Origin: Streptomyces sp. NBC_01233
GTDB lineage: Bacteria; Actinomycetota; Actinomycetes; Streptomycetales; Streptomycetaceae
DNA length: 64,000 nucleotides
Reading direction: 5' to 3'
Assembly: GCF_035989305.1 (NCBI RefSeq)
Contig: NZ_CP108514.1
Span: 9,652,501 to 9,716,500, forward strand
Shown: positions 41,861-54,638 of the stretch, piece after piece
Layout: every line of letters begins with the position of its first letter
Position numbering within the stretch: position 1 is the stretch's first letter
The notes under the pieces: generated by a model
The model's database searches: none
What the model saw: only the letters and a program-made list of their open reading frames with translations
What the model was told of the DNA's origin: nothing
Program-made: the position numbers and the translations under genes

Positions 41861-43644
41861 GCACCACTGATACGCGCGTCGCCCCGTCGACCCTGCGCAC
41901 GACGACCGGACGCGAGGCCACCCGCTGGGTCACGGCGCACTGCCGCGAAGTGCCCTGGCTGACGGCCGCCACCGTGCTCACCACGGTGGCCGGGGCGGCG
42001 CTCCAGGTGCTCCCGCTGCTGCTGCTCGGCCGGGTCGTGGACGGGGTGGTCGCGGGCGAATCCCGCTCCATCCTGGTCACGACAGGGTTGCTGATGGTGG
42101 CCGCCGCGCTGCTCGGCGCTGCGGCCACCGCCCTGTCGACCTACCTGGTCGGGCGGCTGGGCGCGGACCTGCTCGCGCGGCTGCGGGAAGACGCCGTACG
42201 GGCGGTGCTGGGGATGCCGAGCGCACGCATCGAGCAGGTCGGCCGGGGAGACGTGCTGTCCAGGGTCGGTGACGACGTCGCCGTGCTGTCCAAGGGCATC
42301 CGCACGGCCGTCCCCACGGTGTTCTCGGCGGGCGTGCTGGTGGTCATCGCCACGCTCGGCATGTTCGGCCTGGACTGGCGGCTCGGCCTGGCCGGCGCCG
42401 GCGCGCTGCCCGCGTACGGGCTCGCCCTGCGCTGGTACCTGCCCCGGTCCGCCCCGCTCTACCGCAGGCAGCGCGCGGTCCAGGCCGACCGCGCGCAGGC
42501 GTTGATCAGTGGGCTCAACGGGATCGACACGGTCCGGGCGTACCGCCTGGAGGGGGCCGTCCGGGAGAAGGTCACCAGCGAGTCGTGGCGGGTGCGCCAA
42601 CTCGGCATCGAGGTGTTCCGGCTCTTCGGCCGGTTCGTCGGCCGGGAGAACCGCGCCGAATTCATCGGACTGGTCCTGATCCTCGTGGTGGGGTACGCCC
42701 TGCTGGAGGCCGACGCTGCCAGCCTGGGCGAGGTGTCGGCGGCCCCGCTGCTGTTCCACCGCCTGTTCACCCCCCTCGGCTCCATCATGTTCACCTTCGA
42801 CGAGGCGCAGAAGTCGGGCGCGAGCCTGACCCGGCTGGTCGGCGTGCTGGGGGAGGACGCGGAGGACCGGCTGGTCGGCGCCCCGGGCGTCGCACCGGCG
42901 GCCGACGTGCCGTACGCGGTGACGGTGGAGGGGCTCACGTTCAGCTATCCCGACACCGAGGAGCCGGTCCTGCGGGACGTCAACCTGACGATTCCGGCCG
43001 GGGGTTCGCTCGCGCTGGTGGGGGCGACGGGCGCGGGCAAGTCGACCCTGGCCGCGCTGATCGCGGGCATCGGGACCCCGCAGGCCGGGTCGGTGCGCAT
43101 CGGCCCGACCGACCTCGCCGGTCTGGACGAGGCCGGGGCGCGGGCCCTGGTGAGCATCCTGACGCAGGAGACGCACGTGTTCTCCGGCCCGCTCGCCGAC
43201 GACCTGCGGCTGGCCGCGCCGGAAGCGACCGACGCCGAGCTGAGGGACGCCCTGCGCACGGTCGGCGCCGACGGGTGGGTCGACGCCCTGCCGGGCGGAA
43301 CGGGCGCGCTGGTCGGCGAGGGCGGCGAGCGCCTGGACGTCACCAAGGTCGCCCAGATCGCCCTGGCCCGGCTGGTGCTGGCGCGGTCCCCGGTGGTGGT
43401 GCTCGACGAGTCGACGGCGGAAGCGGGCAGCGAGGGCGCGGCCGAGCTGCAACGGGCGGTGCTCGCCGCGTGCGCGGGCCGGACCACGCTGTTCGTGGCG
43501 CACCGGCTGACGCAGGCGATGGCGGCGGACCGGATCGCCGTGCTGGACGCGGGACGCGTCGTGGAGCACGGCACTCACCACGAGCTGGTGGCTCTGGGCG
43601 GCCGGTACGCGCGCCTGTGGCGGGCCTGGCGCGAGGGTAGCTAG
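41857..43644 (+). CDS. cchG: ABC exporter half-transporter with degenerate signature motif
   Basis: A 595-residue half exporter with a six-helix membrane domain fused to one nucleotide-binding domain, likely exporting coelichelin. Walker A GATGAGKST is intact near residues 389-397, and Walker B VVVLDESTAEA near 514 keeps the catalytic Glu. The usual LSGGQ signature is replaced near residue 490 (EGGERLDVTKVAQIALARL). CchI shows the opposite pattern, with a lost Walker A and an intact LSGGQRQR, so the two likely form an asymmetric heterodimer with one working ATP site. The GTG overlaps the cchF stop. Confidence 0.9.
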   Translation: MSTTDTRVAPSTLRTTTGREATRWVTAHCREVPWLTAATVLTTVAGAALQVLPLLLLGRVVDGVVAGESRSILVTTGLLMVAAALLGAAATALSTYLVGRLGADLLARLREDAVRAVLGMPSARIEQVGRGDVLSRVGDDVAVLSKGIRTAVPTVFSAGVLVVIATLGMFGLDWRLGLAGAGALPAYGLALRWYLPRSAPLYRRQRAVQADRAQALISGLNGIDTVRAYRLEGAVREKVTSESWRVRQLGIEVFRLFGRFVGRENRAEFIGLVLILVVGYALLEADAASLGEVSAAPLLFHRLFTPLGSIMFTFDEAQKSGASLTRLVGVLGEDAEDRLVGAPGVAPAADVPYAVTVEGLTFSYPDTEEPVLRDVNLTIPAGGSLALVGATGAGKSTLAALIAGIGTPQAGSVRIGPTDLAGLDEAGARALVSILTQETHVFSGPLADDLRLAAPEATDAELRDALRTVGADGWVDALPGGTGALVGEGGERLDVTKVAQIALARLVLARSPVVVLDESTAEAGSEGAAELQRAVLAACAGRTTLFVAHRLTQAMAADRIAVLDAGRVVEHGTHHELVALGGRYARLWRAWREGS

Positions 43645-43665
43645 CCCACCCTGATCCGGGTGGGC
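43644..43665 (+). terminator. Hairpin between cchG and cchH
   Basis: A perfect 8-bp stem GCCCACCC/GGGTGGGC with a 6-nt loop begins at the last base of the cchG stop. No T-run follows, so it may act as an mRNA-stabilising or partial-attenuation structure before the long synthetase gene rather than a full terminator. Confidence 0.45.
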
Positions 43666-43700
43666 CGACTTACGGACTGTGAAGGGGCGTTGAGTCTTCG

Positions 43701-46700
43701 ATGACGGAACCGACCGCTCGTCTCGTGCGGCTTTCTCCCACACGCCTGGCCGGCGTGCGCCGACGAACAGGCGACCACTCCGACAGGACCATCGCCCACG
43801 CGTGCGCCATCGGGCTGTCGTACTGGGCGACGGGCCGGAGTCCGGACGGCATGGAGCTGACCTCCGCCACCTTGTTCGCCGACGTCCTCGGGTGGATCGA
43901 CAACGGCGGTGCCGGGGCGCCCGGTTGGGAGGTCGGCGCGGACGGCCGGAGCATCGCCGTCCCCGACGACGTCGTACGGGCCGACGCGCAGCTCGCGCTG
44001 GACGACCTGGCCGACTTCCCGGACCGGTCCCTCGGCAGCATCGGCCCGTCCAGCGGCGCGGCGCGGCTCGCGAGCCTGGCCGAGTGGAACGACACCGGGG
44101 CGGACCGGGTCCGCCCGACCATCGTGGAGATGTTCCGCGAGCAGGCCCGGACCCGGCCGGACGCCGTCGCCGTCGTCGACGAGCACCGTTCGCTGACCTA
44201 CCGTCAAGCAGCCCAGATGTCCAGCCAGTTGGCCCATCACCTGCTCGAACGCGGCATCACCGCCGAACAGGCCGTCGGCATCTCCCTGAGCCGCTCCGCC
44301 GACATGGTGATCGGGCTGCTCGGCGTCCTCCAGGCGGGGGCCGCGTTCGTCCCGCTCGACCCGCAGTGGCCGGCCGCGCGCCGGGCCGTCGTCATCGACG
44401 ACGCCCGCGTCGTCCTGCAACTGGGCGGCCCGGGCGAGCACGACCCCGGTGAACCGCCCACCGTGGTCGTCGACCTCGGAGACTGGCGGTACGGCTCCCA
44501 CCCCGGAGGCGGGACCGGGATCGCCGTCCCCGGCGACGCGCTCGCCTACGTGATCTTCACGTCCGGTTCGACGGGCCGGCCCAAGGGCGCGATGATCCGG
44601 CACGAAGCGATCAGCGAGCGCCTGCTGTGGCAGGTCGACGAGATCCTGCGCTTCGGCCACGACGACGCGTCGCTGTTCAAGGCACCACTGTCCTTCGACA
44701 TCTCCATCAACGAGATCTTCCTGCCCCTGGTGTCCGGCGGCCGGCTGGTGGTCCTGCGCCCCGGAGGCGAACGCGATCCGCACCACCTGCTCGGCGTGAT
44801 CGCCGAGCAGCGCGTCACCTTCACCTACCTGGTGTCGTCCATGCTGGACGTGCTGCTGGAGATCGCGGGGGACTCCGGGCGGCTGGACAGCCTGCGGCAC
44901 GTGTGGTGCGGCGGCGAGGTGCTGACCCCGGAGCTCTACGAACGGTTCCGCACCCGGCTCGACATACCCATGTACCACGGCTACGGCCCGGCCGAGACGA
45001 CGATCGGCGTCTCGCACGTCATCTACCGGGGCGCGGCGGAACGCCTGTCGACATCGATCGGCAAGGCCAACCCCAACACCCAGCTGTACGTCCTGGACGA
45101 AGAACTGCGCCCGGTGCCGGTCGGGGTGGGCGGCGAACTGTACGTCGGAGGGTTCCTGCTGGGGCGCGGATACGTGGGCGCGCCCGGCCTGACCGCCTCC
45201 CGCTTCGTCGCCAATCCCTTCGCCGGGGACGGCTCCCGGCTGTACCGGACCGGTGACCTCGCACGGTTCGCCCCGGACGGGTCGCTGGACTTCCTCGGCC
45301 GTGCCGACAACCAGATCAAGATCCGCGGCATGCGCCTGGAGATCGAGGACGTCGAGGTCGGCCTCGCGGAACACCCCGCCGTACGGCACACGTGCGTCCT
45401 CGCGAAGAAGAACACGGCCGGCGGCACCTACCTCGTGGGGTACGTGATCCCGGCCGCCGGGAGCGAGGACCTGCGGGCGGACGAGGTCAAGGCGTGGGCC
45501 GCCGGGCACATGGTGGACTACATGGTGCCCGCCCACATCGTCGTGATGAAGGAGTTCCCGCTCACCGCGAACGGCAAGCTCGACCGCGGCGCACTGCCGG
45601 AACACGAGCTCGGCACGGCCTCGCTCGTCGCACCGGCCACCGAGAACGAACGCCTGGTGTGCGCGGCGGTCGCGGCGCTGCTCCGACTGGACGAGGTCGG
45701 TGTGGGCCAGGACTTCTTCCAGCTCGGCGGAGACAGCCTCCTGGCCATATCGCTGCTGAGCGCCCTGCGCACCGTGGGTCTCCACGTCACACCGCGGCAG
45801 ATCTTCACCAACAGCGTCATCGGAGCGCTGGCAGCCGTGGCGAGCCGCGAGGGCGCGGCCGCCGTGGACCACGGCGACGTCGCGACCGGTTCCGTCGCGG
45901 GATCGCCCGTCGTGCGGTGGCTCGGCGAGACCACGGACGCCATCGACGGCTTCGTCCAGTCGGTGGTGCTGAACACCCCGGCGGACCTGACCGCCGAGGC
46001 CCTCGACGAGATCCTCGCCGCCGTGGTCGCACGGCACGACATGCTGCGCGCCAGGCTGGTGCGCGGCGATGGCTGGAGCTTCGAAATCCCGGAGGCCGAC
46101 GGGGCCGCACCGGGGTGGCAGGAGGGTGACGAGCTGCCGCTCGACGCGTGCGTCGCGCTCGCCACCGCCGGACTGGACCCGGACAACGGCGTGATGCTGC
46201 GGGCCGTGTGGCGCCGCGCGGCACGGCAGCTGGTCGTGGTCGTCCACCACGTGGTGATCGACGGCGTGTCCTGGCGGATCCTGCGCGAGGACCTCGCCAT
46301 GGCGTGGCAGCGCTTCGCCGCGGGCACGCCGGTCGAACCACCCCCGGTGGGCACGTCGTTCCGGCGCTGGACGCAGCTGCTGGAGCGCGCGGCGTTCGAC
46401 GAGGACCGCGCCCACTACCAGCGCCCCCTGCCGGGGGCGGACGCACCGGTGGGCAGGCGCGCGCCGGCCGCTGCCGACACCGTCGAGCGGGAGCGGGCGA
46501 CGACCGTCTCGGTCGGCCCCGAGGTCACGGCCGCGCTGCTCGGCGAGGTTCCCGCCAGGTTCCACGCGGGTGTGAACGACGTACTGCTGACCGCCCTCGC
46601 CGTCACCCTCGCCCGGTGGCGCCGCGACCTCGGGCAGGACCAGACGTTCGCGCACATCGAACTGGAGGGCCACGGCCGCGAAGGGCACCTCCTGGCGGAC

Positions 46701-49700
46701 GCGGCCGGATTTGAACCCGAACTCTCCCGGACCGTGGGCTGGTTCACCACCCTCTTCCCGGTGACCGTGGACCCCGGACCGGCCGCCGACCCCACCGCGC
46801 CCGCGTACCTGGCCGCCGCCCTCAAGGCGGTCAAGGAAGACCTGGCCAGGGTGCCGGGCAACGGCCTCTCCTATGGTGTCCTCCGGTACCTGAGCGGCGG
46901 CACCGGGTCCGGCGCGCCCGCGCCCCAGGTCCTGTTCAACTACCTGGGACGATTCGAGGCCGGAGCCTGCGGAGACTGGGAACTCGCAGGCAGCACCGCT
47001 CAGTTGGGGGAGCGGCGTGATCCGCGGATGCGACTGCCGCGCGCCCTGGAGTTCAATGCGATCGCCGAACCGGCCTCGACGGCCGGCGCGTACGAGCTGA
47101 CCACCACCATATCCTGGCCCGAGGGGATGTTCACCGACGAGGACATCGCGACCATCGGCGGGTACTTCCGGGAGGCCCTGGCCGGTCTGGCCGCGCTCGA
47201 CCAAGGCGGCCACTCTCCCAGTGACTTCGGCCTGGTGCCGCTCACCCAGGCCGACGTCGACGACCTGGACGGCCCCGCGCTGCGGGACGTCCTGCCGTTG
47301 ACCCCGCTGCAGGAGGGCCTGTACTTCCACTCGGTCTTCGACGACGACTCCGCGGGCAGCTACGTGGAGCAGCAGCTGCTGAGACTGGACGGGGAAGCGG
47401 ACCCCGACCGGCTCGCGGCGGCGGCCACCAGGCTGCTCTCGCTCTACCCCAACCTGGCCGCCCGTTTCACGGTCCTCGCCGACGGCCGGGTGGTCTCCGT
47501 ACTGGAAAGCGCAGTGGAGGCCCCGTTCACCACAATGGACCGCCCCGGCATCACCGACGAGGAGATCCGCGACCACGCCGAGCAGGACCGTCGTGCGGGG
47601 TTCGACCTGGCCACCGGCCCGCTCATGCGGTACACGCTCATCCGGGCGGGGTCCGGCCGTCACGTCCTGGTGCAGACCGTGCACCACATCATCGCCGACG
47701 GCTGGTCGGTGCCTGCGATGCTCCGCGCGCTGCTCGCCGAGTACCACGCGCCGGGCACCGTGTACCCGATCGGCGGCTTCGCCGACTACGTGCGCTGGCT
47801 CGCCGAACGCGACGAGGACGAGAGCGACCGGGTGTGGCGCGAGCAGCTCGCCGGGCTGTCCGGCCCTTCGCTGGTCGCCGGGGGACACACGCCGTCCGAC
47901 CGGTTCGCCGACACGGCCGTGGAGCCGGAGGACGACATCGACGAGGCCGTCCGGTCGGCGGGCGTGCCGCTGAGCGTGGCCGTGCACAGCGCCTGGGCGG
48001 TGACGCTCGGCGGCGTCCTGCACGGCAGGGACGTCGTGTTCGGCTCCACGGTGTCCGGGCGCGACGCGGACGTTCCCGGCATCGCCGACATGGTGGGTCT
48101 GTTCATCAACACGATCCCCGTACGCGCCCGGTGGGCCGCGGGCACCACGGCGCGTGATCTGCTCGCCTCGGTACGGGAACACCAGAGCGCGGTGCTGCCT
48201 CACCAGCACGTCTCGCTGGCACGCATCGGCCGCCAGGCCGGCGCCGGACCCCTCTTCGACACCCTGGTGGTCTTCGACGTCGCGACCGACGTCGCGGGCC
48301 TGCGGGGGCCCGATGACACGCTCGTCGTCACCGACATCGTGAACGAAGGCGCGCCGCACTACCCGTTGACGCTCGTGGTGGAACGCGCACTCGACGGCCG
48401 TCCGCGCTTCAACCTCATCTACGACGGCGCTCTGCTGCGGGAAGCGAGCGCGCGGGCGATCCTGCACCACTTCACCCGCACCCTCACCGCACTGCTCACC
48501 CGACCGGACGCCCCGGTCGACGACCTGGTCCGCGAGGACACCCGGCGGCCCGCGCGGATCAGCCCGACGACCCTGGGCGAGCTCTTCGACGCCGCCGCAC
48601 AGCGGTACCCGGCCGCCACCGCCGTCACCCAGTGCGCCCTCGACGGCGCCGGCCGCTCACTCACCTACGGTGAACTGGCGCAGGCCAAGAACGAGTTGGC
48701 CTCGGTCCTGCGCGCGGCCGGCGTCCGGTCGGGCGAACGGGTCGCCGTCGCCGTGCCCCGCTCCCTGGAGCAGGTCGTCGCCCTGGTCGCCATCGTCAGT
48801 GCGGGCGGCGCGTACGTGCCGCTCGACCTCGCGTACCCGGACGAACGGCTGGAGTACGTCCTCGCCGACGCCGCTCCGCAGGTCGTGCTCGTGGACCGCG
48901 AACAGCGGGACCGCTTCGCGCAGTTGCTGGACCGGGTGGGCGTGCCGGCCCGCGTACTCGTACCGGGGGACGAGGCTCCGCGGGAAACCACCCCGCCGCC
49001 GGCCGGGGCCGAGGCGGACTGGCACGACCCCGCGTACGTGATCTACACGTCCGGATCGACCGGCCGGCCCAAGGGCGTCGTCGTCCCGCACTCCAGCGTG
49101 GTGACCCTGCTCGCGAACACCCGGCCCGACATGGACTTCGGCCCGCACGACGTGTGGGTCCAGTTCCACTCGTACTCCTTCGACTTCGCGGTCTGGGAAC
49201 TGTGGGGAGCGCTCACGCACGGCGCCGAACTGCTGGTGCCCGAGTACGGCCTGACCCGTTCCCCGGTCGACTTCCACCGGCTGGTGCGCGAGCGCGGAGT
49301 GACCGTGCTCAACCAGACCCCCTCGGCCTTCTACCAGTTCATCGAGGCCGACCGGCAGGCCGGCGAGCCGCTCCCCGCACTGCGCCGGGTCGTCTTCGGG
49401 GGCGAGGCACTGGACCTCGGCCGGCTGCGCGGCTGGGTCGAGCGGCACGGCGCCGCTTCGCCCGAGCTGGTCAACATGTACGGCATCACCGAGACCACCG
49501 TCCACGTCACCCACCGGGTGCTGACCGACGGGGACTTCGACCACGGCCACGACGTCAGCCCGATCGGAGCGCCGATTCCCGGCCTGGTCACCTACCTGCT
49601 CGACGACCGGCTCCGGCCCGTGCCGCCCGGCCGGGTGGGCGCCATCTACGTGGCCGGCGACCAGGTGTCGCTCGGCTACCTGGGCCGGCCCGGGCTCACC

Positions 49701-52700
49701 GCGGGCCGGTTCGTGGCGGACCCGTTCGCGGGCGGCGGCTCGCGCATGTACCACACGGGCGACCTCGCCCGCCGCACCCTCGACGGCGAGCTGGAGTTCA
49801 CCGGCCGCGCCGACGACCAGGTGCAGCTCAAGGGCTTCCGCATCGAGCTCGGCGAGGTGGAGTCCGCGATCAGGGAGCTCGACGGCGTGGTCGACGCCGC
49901 CGTGACCGTGGCGGACAGCGGCGACCACCTGGTCGCGCATGTCGTGGGCCGGGTCCCCGAGGACACCACCGCCCTCACCCGCCCGCTGTCGGCGAAGCTG
50001 CCCGCGCACATGGTGCCCGGCCTGGTCCTCCCGGTCGGCGCCCTGCCGCTCACGGTCAACGGCAAACTGGACCGCAAGGCCCTCGCCGAGCGGGCCGCAC
50101 ACCACGACACCCCGGTGGCCGCGACCGGCTCCGCGCTCACCGCGCTGGTCGGCATCTTCACCGACACGCTGCCCGGTGCCGCCGTCGACGGCGACACCGA
50201 CTTCTTCCGCGCCGGGGGCGACAGCATCCTCGCCATCACCGTGGTCAACCGGGCCCGGGCGTTCGGCCTTGCGATCGCGCCCCGGGACGTGTTCCTGCTC
50301 AAAACCCCGCGCGCCCTCGCCGAACACCTGGCGGCGAGCCCCCCGCAGGCCGCGGCGCCGGCACCCGCGCTCACCCCCGCCGCCCGCGAGGACGGCCCGC
50401 TGACACCCACGCCGATCATCCTGCGCCAGCGGGAACTGGGCGGCTCCCTCACCCGGTTCGCCCAGGCCAGGACGATCGTGGCCGCCGACGGCACCGGCTT
50501 CGCCGACGCCGAGCGCGCCGCGAACTCCGTCGTGGCGGCCCACCCGGCCCTGCGGATGAGGCTGCGCGTCGAGCACGGGGTGTGGGCCCTGCGCACCGAA
50601 CCCTCCCGCGCGGTCACCGTCGTACGCGTGGACGCCACCGAGGCCGACGCCACCGATGCGAGCACCGCCGCGAACGAAGCCGCCGGACGGCTCGATCCCG
50701 AGGCCGGGGACGTCATCGCGTTCACCTGGCTGGAGGCGAGCCGGACCCTGGTGGTCACCGTGCACCACCTGGCCGTCGACTCGGTGTCCTGGCTGGTCCT
50801 GCTGGACGATCTGGCCGCCGCCCTGCGCGGCACGGCCCCGGCGCCGCCCACCACCTCCTATGCCGGGTACGCGGAGGCACTGGCGTACCGGGCCGCCCAC
50901 GTGACCGACGACCTCGGGCACTGGATCAGCACCCTCCAGGCGCCCCCGCTGCTGCCCGCCGTCGAGGGGCTGCGCGAGACCACGGTCGTGCTCCCGCCCG
51001 ACGTCAGCGACCTCGTGACGCGTACCGCACCCGCCGCACTCGGCATCGGGCTCACCGAGCTGCTGTGCGGTGCGCTGCGCGCCGCACTGACCCACGTACA
51101 GCCCTCGCCCACCGATCTCGCCATCGACCTGGAGCGGCACGGCCGGGTGCCGGTGCTGGCGCACCACGACTACACCCGTACGGTCGGATGGTTCACCTCC
51201 ATCGCGCCCGTGCGCCTCACCGCGCACACCGACCCCGTGGCGGCCGCCCGCGAGGTGGCCGAACGGCAGCCGGACGCGCGGGCGCACGTCGCCTACGGCC
51301 AGCTCAGGTACCTCAACCCGCAGACGGCCCCGCTGCTGGACGCCCGCCCGCAGGTGCTGTTCAACTACCTCGGCCGGGGCAGCGAGTCCCAGGCCCTGCA
51401 CCTGATCGGCGGCGACCAGGGCAGTCCGTACGCCGTCGAGGTCAACACGTGGACCGACGCGGCCACCGGCAGCCTGCACGCGGCCTTCACCCTCGCCGAG
51501 GGCGTCCCCGACGAGATCACCGGGTACTGGCGGAGGGCACTGGAACGCCTCGCGGACGCCTCCACGACCGCCGAGCGCACGGCGCCGGTCACCCCGCTCC
51601 AACGGGGTCTGTTCTTCCAGGCCCAGCTGGCCGGACCGGCCGGACACTACGTCGCGCAGAGCTGGTTCACCTTCGACCGGCGCCTGGACACCGACGCGCT
51701 GGCCGAGGCGATGGCCTGGGTGATCGCGCGGCACCCGGTGGTGGGCGCCGGCTTCACCACCGACGACGACGGGAACGCCGTACAGGTCCTCGCCGCGGGC
51801 CGGCGGGTCGACGTCCGTACGCTCGCCCTCTCGACGGACGCGGAGGTCGACGCCCTGCTCGCCAGGGACCGCGACACGGGATTCGACCCCGGTGAGCCGC
51901 CGTTGATCCGGCTGACCGTGGTGCGGCTGCCCGACGACCGCGACGGCCTGCTGCTGAGCTACCACCTGCTGCTGTGGGACGGCTGGTCCCGCGAGATCGT
52001 GCTGCGGGACCTCTTCGACGCCTACCAGGCCGCCGTCGCGGGCGAGTTGACCGGCCCGACACCGGCGACCCCGAGCTTCGAGGACTACGCCCGGGCGCTC
52101 GACGCGAAGGACGCGGCCGTATCGGAGCGCTTCTGGGCGGAGCACCTGACGGGCCTCCCGGGCCCGACGCTGCTCGCCGGACCGGCCCCGGCCCTCGTGG
52201 ACGACCTGCCGCGCACCCTCGTTCACACGCTCCCCGCCGAACAGTCGGAACTGCTGCGGGTAGCGGCCAGGGCGCACGGCGTCACGCTGAACTCGGTGCT
52301 GACCGGCGCGTTCGGCCTCCTCCTGGGCGCACGCACGGGCCGCAGCGACGCCGTGTTCGGCGTGACCGTCTCCGGCCGCGAGGGCGAGGGACTGTCCGGC
52401 ATCGTCGGCGTACTCCTCAACACCGTGCCCATGTGGACGCGGGCCCGGCCCGGCGACACGGCCGGTGCCTACCTGTCCGCCGTACAGGCGGCGAGGGTCG
52501 CGGCGATGGAGCACGAGCACCTCGGGCTCGGCGAGATCCAGCGGGCCAGCGGCCACGACACCCTGTTCGACAACCTGTTCGTGCTCCAGAACTTCCTGGA
52601 CATGGACGCGTTCGCCGAGATGAACACCCGGCACGGCATCACCGCCGTGCGCGCCGACGACTCCACCCACTACCCCTTCACCTGGGTCGTCACGCCCGGC

Positions 52701-54638
52701 GACCGCCTCACGGTCAAGCTGGAGTACCGCGACCACGACACGGAGGCCGCCCGCCGGCTCCTCGACGACTACCTGCGCGTGCTCGACGACCTGGCCCGGT
52801 CCACCGGCCCGGTGGGCGCGCTGCCGGGCCTGGAACCGCGGCCCGGTCCGGCCGACCGCACCGACATCGGCGTCGACACCGTGGTCGACCGCTTCGACCG
52901 GGCGGCGGACCGTGACCCGCAGCGGGTCGCGCTCGTCGCCCACGGCCGGACCATGACCTTCGGCAGCCTCCGGGACCGCAGCCGCGCCGTGGCGGGCGTG
53001 CTCGCCCGGCGCGGCATCGGCCCCGAGAAGACCGTGGCCCTCGCCGTCCCGCGCTCCCTCGACTCGATCGTGGCGCTGTTCGCCGTGCTGCGCACCGGCG
53101 CCGCGTACGTGCCGCTGGAGCTGGACCACCCGGACGAGCGGATCGGGGCGATCGTCGCGGACGCCCGCCCCGACGTGATCCTCACCGTGAGCGCCGTGTC
53201 GCCCCGGCTGACCGGCGAGCTGATCGAGCTGGACCGGCCCCTCCCCGAGGCCGAACCCTTCGTGACGTTCGCCCCCGACGACCCCGACCGCCTGCGGCAC
53301 CCCGCCTACACGATCTACACCTCCGGATCGACCGGGCGCCCGAAGGGCGTGGTGACCGAGTACGCCGGGCTGACCAACATGCTGATCAACCACCAGCGCC
53401 GGATCTTCGAGCCGGTACTGGCCGAGCACGGCCACCGGGTCTTCCGCATCGCGCACACCGTGTCCTTCGCCTTCGACATGTCGTGGGAGGAGCTGCTGTG
53501 GCTCGCCGACGGCCACGAGGTGCACGTCTGCGACGAGGAACTGCGCCGCGACGCCCCCCGGCTCGTCGAGTACTGCCTCGAGCACGGGATCGACGTCATC
53601 AACGTGACCCCGACCTACGCGCAGCAGCTGGTGGCCGAGGGCCTGCTCGACGCCCCGGGGCGGCGGCCGGCCCTGGTGCTGCTGGGCGGCGAAGCCGTCA
53701 CCCCGACCCTGTGGCAGCGGCTCGCCGAGACCCGGGGGACCGCCGGCTACAACCTGTACGGACCCACGGAGTACACCATCAACACCCTCGGCGTCGGCAC
53801 GTTCGAGTGCCAGGACCCGGTGGTGGGCGTACCGATCGACAACACCGAGGTGTACGTACTGGACCCGTGGCTGCGCCCGCTGCCGGCCGGAGTCCCCGGT
53901 GAGCTGTACGTGGCGGGCATCGGCATCGCCCGCGGCTACCTCGGCCAGCCCGGCCAGACCGCGGACCGGTTCGTCGCCTGCCCGTTCGGCGCGCCGGGCG
54001 AGCGGATGTACCGCACCGGGGACCTCGTGCTCCGGCGGCCCGACGGGAACCTGATGTACCTCGGCCGCACCGACCAGCAGGTCAAGATCCGGGGCCACCG
54101 CGTCGAACTGGGCGAGGTCGAGGCCGCGTTCGCCGCGCACCCGGCGGTCAGGTTCGCCGCCGCGGTCGCCCAGCCCGACCCGCAGGTCGACGGCGCGTAC
54201 CGGCTGGCCGCCTACCTCGTGCTGGAGGGCGGCGAGTTGGCCGCCGTGGCCGCCCAAGTCGGCACCGCACTTCCGGACTTCCTGCGCCCGACCCACTACG
54301 CCCAGGTCGACGGCATCCCGCTGACGGTGAACGGGAAGGCCGACACCAGGGCGTTGCCCGAGGCCAAGCCGCTCGGCGCGCTGACGACGGCGGGGGAGCG
54401 CGGGCCGGAGACGGAGACCGAGACCGTCGTGTGCGAGTTCTTCGCAGAAGCACTGGACCTGGACGATGACGAGGTGAGCGCGGTGAGCGACTTCATGTCC
54501 CTCGGAGGACACTCCATGCTGGCGGTGCGGCTGATCGGGCTGCTCCGCCGCGAGTACGGTCCTGTGATCACGATCCGTGATCTGTTCACCCTGCGCACCC
54601 CGGAAGCGATTGCCCGCCACCTCGATGAAAACTCCTGA
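43701..54638 (+). CDS. cchH: Coelichelin nonribosomal peptide synthetase (A-T-E / C-A-T-E / C-A-T)
   Basis: A 3645-residue trimodular synthetase. Order: A1 (~150-620), T1 (GGDS, Ser 679), E1 (HHVVIDG at 849), C2 (from ~1195; HHIIADG at 1328), A2 (from ~1625), T2 (Ser 2175), E2 (HHLAVDS at 2355), C3 (from ~2628), A3 (from ~3063), T3 (LGGHS, Ser 3605). Specificity codes read by eye are DINYWGGIG- (module 1, formyl-hydroxyornithine), DFWNVGMVH- (Thr) and DMENLGLIN- (hydroxyornithine), the set known for coelichelin synthetase. There is no thioesterase, so one module must act twice and release needs another enzyme. In C3 the first His of HHxxxDG is Tyr (YHLLLWDG), while the catalytic second His (2755) remains. 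Residues 1-145 look like a condensation-domain remnant. Confidence 0.96.
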   Translation: MTEPTARLVRLSPTRLAGVRRRTGDHSDRTIAHACAIGLSYWATGRSPDGMELTSATLFADVLGWIDNGGAGAPGWEVGADGRSIAVPDDVVRADAQLALDDLADFPDRSLGSIGPSSGAARLASLAEWNDTGADRVRPTIVEMFREQARTRPDAVAVVDEHRSLTYRQAAQMSSQLAHHLLERGITAEQAVGISLSRSADMVIGLLGVLQAGAAFVPLDPQWPAARRAVVIDDARVVLQLGGPGEHDPGEPPTVVVDLGDWRYGSHPGGGTGIAVPGDALAYVIFTSGSTGRPKGAMIRHEAISERLLWQVDEILRFGHDDASLFKAPLSFDISINEIFLPLVSGGRLVVLRPGGERDPHHLLGVIAEQRVTFTYLVSSMLDVLLEIAGDSGRLDSLRHVWCGGEVLTPELYERFRTRLDIPMYHGYGPAETTIGVSHVIYRGAAERLSTSIGKANPNTQLYVLDEELRPVPVGVGGELYVGGFLLGRGYVGAPGLTASRFVANPFAGDGSRLYRTGDLARFAPDGSLDFLGRADNQIKIRGMRLEIEDVEVGLAEHPAVRHTCVLAKKNTAGGTYLVGYVIPAAGSEDLRADEVKAWAAGHMVDYMVPAHIVVMKEFPLTANGKLDRGALPEHELGTASLVAPATENERLVCAAVAALLRLDEVGVGQDFFQLGGDSLLAISLLSALRTVGLHVTPRQIFTNSVIGALAAVASREGAAAVDHGDVATGSVAGSPVVRWLGETTDAIDGFVQSVVLNTPADLTAEALDEILAAVVARHDMLRARLVRGDGWSFEIPEADGAAPGWQEGDELPLDACVALATAGLDPDNGVMLRAVWRRAARQLVVVVHHVVIDGVSWRILREDLAMAWQRFAAGTPVEPPPVGTSFRRWTQLLERAAFDEDRAHYQRPLPGADAPVGRRAPAAADTVERERATTVSVGPEVTAALLGEVPARFHAGVNDVLLTALAVTLARWRRDLGQDQTFAHIELEGHGREGHLLADAAGFEPELSRTVGWFTTLFPVTVDPGPAADPTAPAYLAAALKAVKEDLARVPGNGLSYGVLRYLSGGTGSGAPAPQVLFNYLGRFEAGACGDWELAGSTAQLGERRDPRMRLPRALEFNAIAEPASTAGAYELTTTISWPEGMFTDEDIATIGGYFREALAGLAALDQGGHSPSDFGLVPLTQADVDDLDGPALRDVLPLTPLQEGLYFHSVFDDDSAGSYVEQQLLRLDGEADPDRLAAAATRLLSLYPNLAARFTVLADGRVVSVLESAVEAPFTTMDRPGITDEEIRDHAEQDRRAGFDLATGPLMRYTLIRAGSGRHVLVQTVHHIIADGWSVPAMLRALLAEYHAPGTVYPIGGFADYVRWLAERDEDESDRVWREQLAGLSGPSLVAGGHTPSDRFADTAVEPEDDIDEAVRSAGVPLSVAVHSAWAVTLGGVLHGRDVVFGSTVSGRDADVPGIADMVGLFINTIPVRARWAAGTTARDLLASVREHQSAVLPHQHVSLARIGRQAGAGPLFDTLVVFDVATDVAGLRGPDDTLVVTDIVNEGAPHYPLTLVVERALDGRPRFNLIYDGALLREASARAILHHFTRTLTALLTRPDAPVDDLVREDTRRPARISPTTLGELFDAAAQRYPAATAVTQCALDGAGRSLTYGELAQAKNELASVLRAAGVRSGERVAVAVPRSLEQVVALVAIVSAGGAYVPLDLAYPDERLEYVLADAAPQVVLVDREQRDRFAQLLDRVGVPARVLVPGDEAPRETTPPPAGAEADWHDPAYVIYTSGSTGRPKGVVVPHSSVVTLLANTRPDMDFGPHDVWVQFHSYSFDFAVWELWGALTHGAELLVPEYGLTRSPVDFHRLVRERGVTVLNQTPSAFYQFIEADRQAGEPLPALRRVVFGGEALDLGRLRGWVERHGAASPELVNMYGITETTVHVTHRVLTDGDFDHGHDVSPIGAPIPGLVTYLLDDRLRPVPPGRVGAIYVAGDQVSLGYLGRPGLTAGRFVADPFAGGGSRMYHTGDLARRTLDGELEFTGRADDQVQLKGFRIELGEVESAIRELDGVVDAAVTVADSGDHLVAHVVGRVPEDTTALTRPLSAKLPAHMVPGLVLPVGALPLTVNGKLDRKALAERAAHHDTPVAATGSALTALVGIFTDTLPGAAVDGDTDFFRAGGDSILAITVVNRARAFGLAIAPRDVFLLKTPRALAEHLAASPPQAAAPAPALTPAAREDGPLTPTPIILRQRELGGSLTRFAQARTIVAADGTGFADAERAANSVVAAHPALRMRLRVEHGVWALRTEPSRAVTVVRVDATEADATDASTAANEAAGRLDPEAGDVIAFTWLEASRTLVVTVHHLAVDSVSWLVLLDDLAAALRGTAPAPPTTSYAGYAEALAYRAAHVTDDLGHWISTLQAPPLLPAVEGLRETTVVLPPDVSDLVTRTAPAALGIGLTELLCGALRAALTHVQPSPTDLAIDLERHGRVPVLAHHDYTRTVGWFTSIAPVRLTAHTDPVAAAREVAERQPDARAHVAYGQLRYLNPQTAPLLDARPQVLFNYLGRGSESQALHLIGGDQGSPYAVEVNTWTDAATGSLHAAFTLAEGVPDEITGYWRRALERLADASTTAERTAPVTPLQRGLFFQAQLAGPAGHYVAQSWFTFDRRLDTDALAEAMAWVIARHPVVGAGFTTDDDGNAVQVLAAGRRVDVRTLALSTDAEVDALLARDRDTGFDPGEPPLIRLTVVRLPDDRDGLLLSYHLLLWDGWSREIVLRDLFDAYQAAVAGELTGPTPATPSFEDYARALDAKDAAVSERFWAEHLTGLPGPTLLAGPAPALVDDLPRTLVHTLPAEQSELLRVAARAHGVTLNSVLTGAFGLLLGARTGRSDAVFGVTVSGREGEGLSGIVGVLLNTVPMWTRARPGDTAGAYLSAVQAARVAAMEHEHLGLGEIQRASGHDTLFDNLFVLQNFLDMDAFAEMNTRHGITAVRADDSTHYPFTWVVTPGDRLTVKLEYRDHDTEAARRLLDDYLRVLDDLARSTGPVGALPGLEPRPGPADRTDIGVDTVVDRFDRAADRDPQRVALVAHGRTMTFGSLRDRSRAVAGVLARRGIGPEKTVALAVPRSLDSIVALFAVLRTGAAYVPLELDHPDERIGAIVADARPDVILTVSAVSPRLTGELIELDRPLPEAEPFVTFAPDDPDRLRHPAYTIYTSGSTGRPKGVVTEYAGLTNMLINHQRRIFEPVLAEHGHRVFRIAHTVSFAFDMSWEELLWLADGHEVHVCDEELRRDAPRLVEYCLEHGIDVINVTPTYAQQLVAEGLLDAPGRRPALVLLGGEAVTPTLWQRLAETRGTAGYNLYGPTEYTINTLGVGTFECQDPVVGVPIDNTEVYVLDPWLRPLPAGVPGELYVAGIGIARGYLGQPGQTADRFVACPFGAPGERMYRTGDLVLRRPDGNLMYLGRTDQQVKIRGHRVELGEVEAAFAAHPAVRFAAAVAQPDPQVDGAYRLAAYLVLEGGELAAVAAQVGTALPDFLRPTHYAQVDGIPLTVNGKADTRALPEAKPLGALTTAGERGPETETETVVCEFFAEALDLDDDEVSAVSDFMSLGGHSMLAVRLIGLLRREYGPVITIRDLFTLRTPEAIARHLDENS

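Noticed and set aside
43641..48470. A 1609-codon antisense open frame over cchH module 1
   Set aside because: Shadow of the synthetase reading frame: no recognisable domain, and the plus strand carries intact adenylation, carrier and epimerisation motifs.
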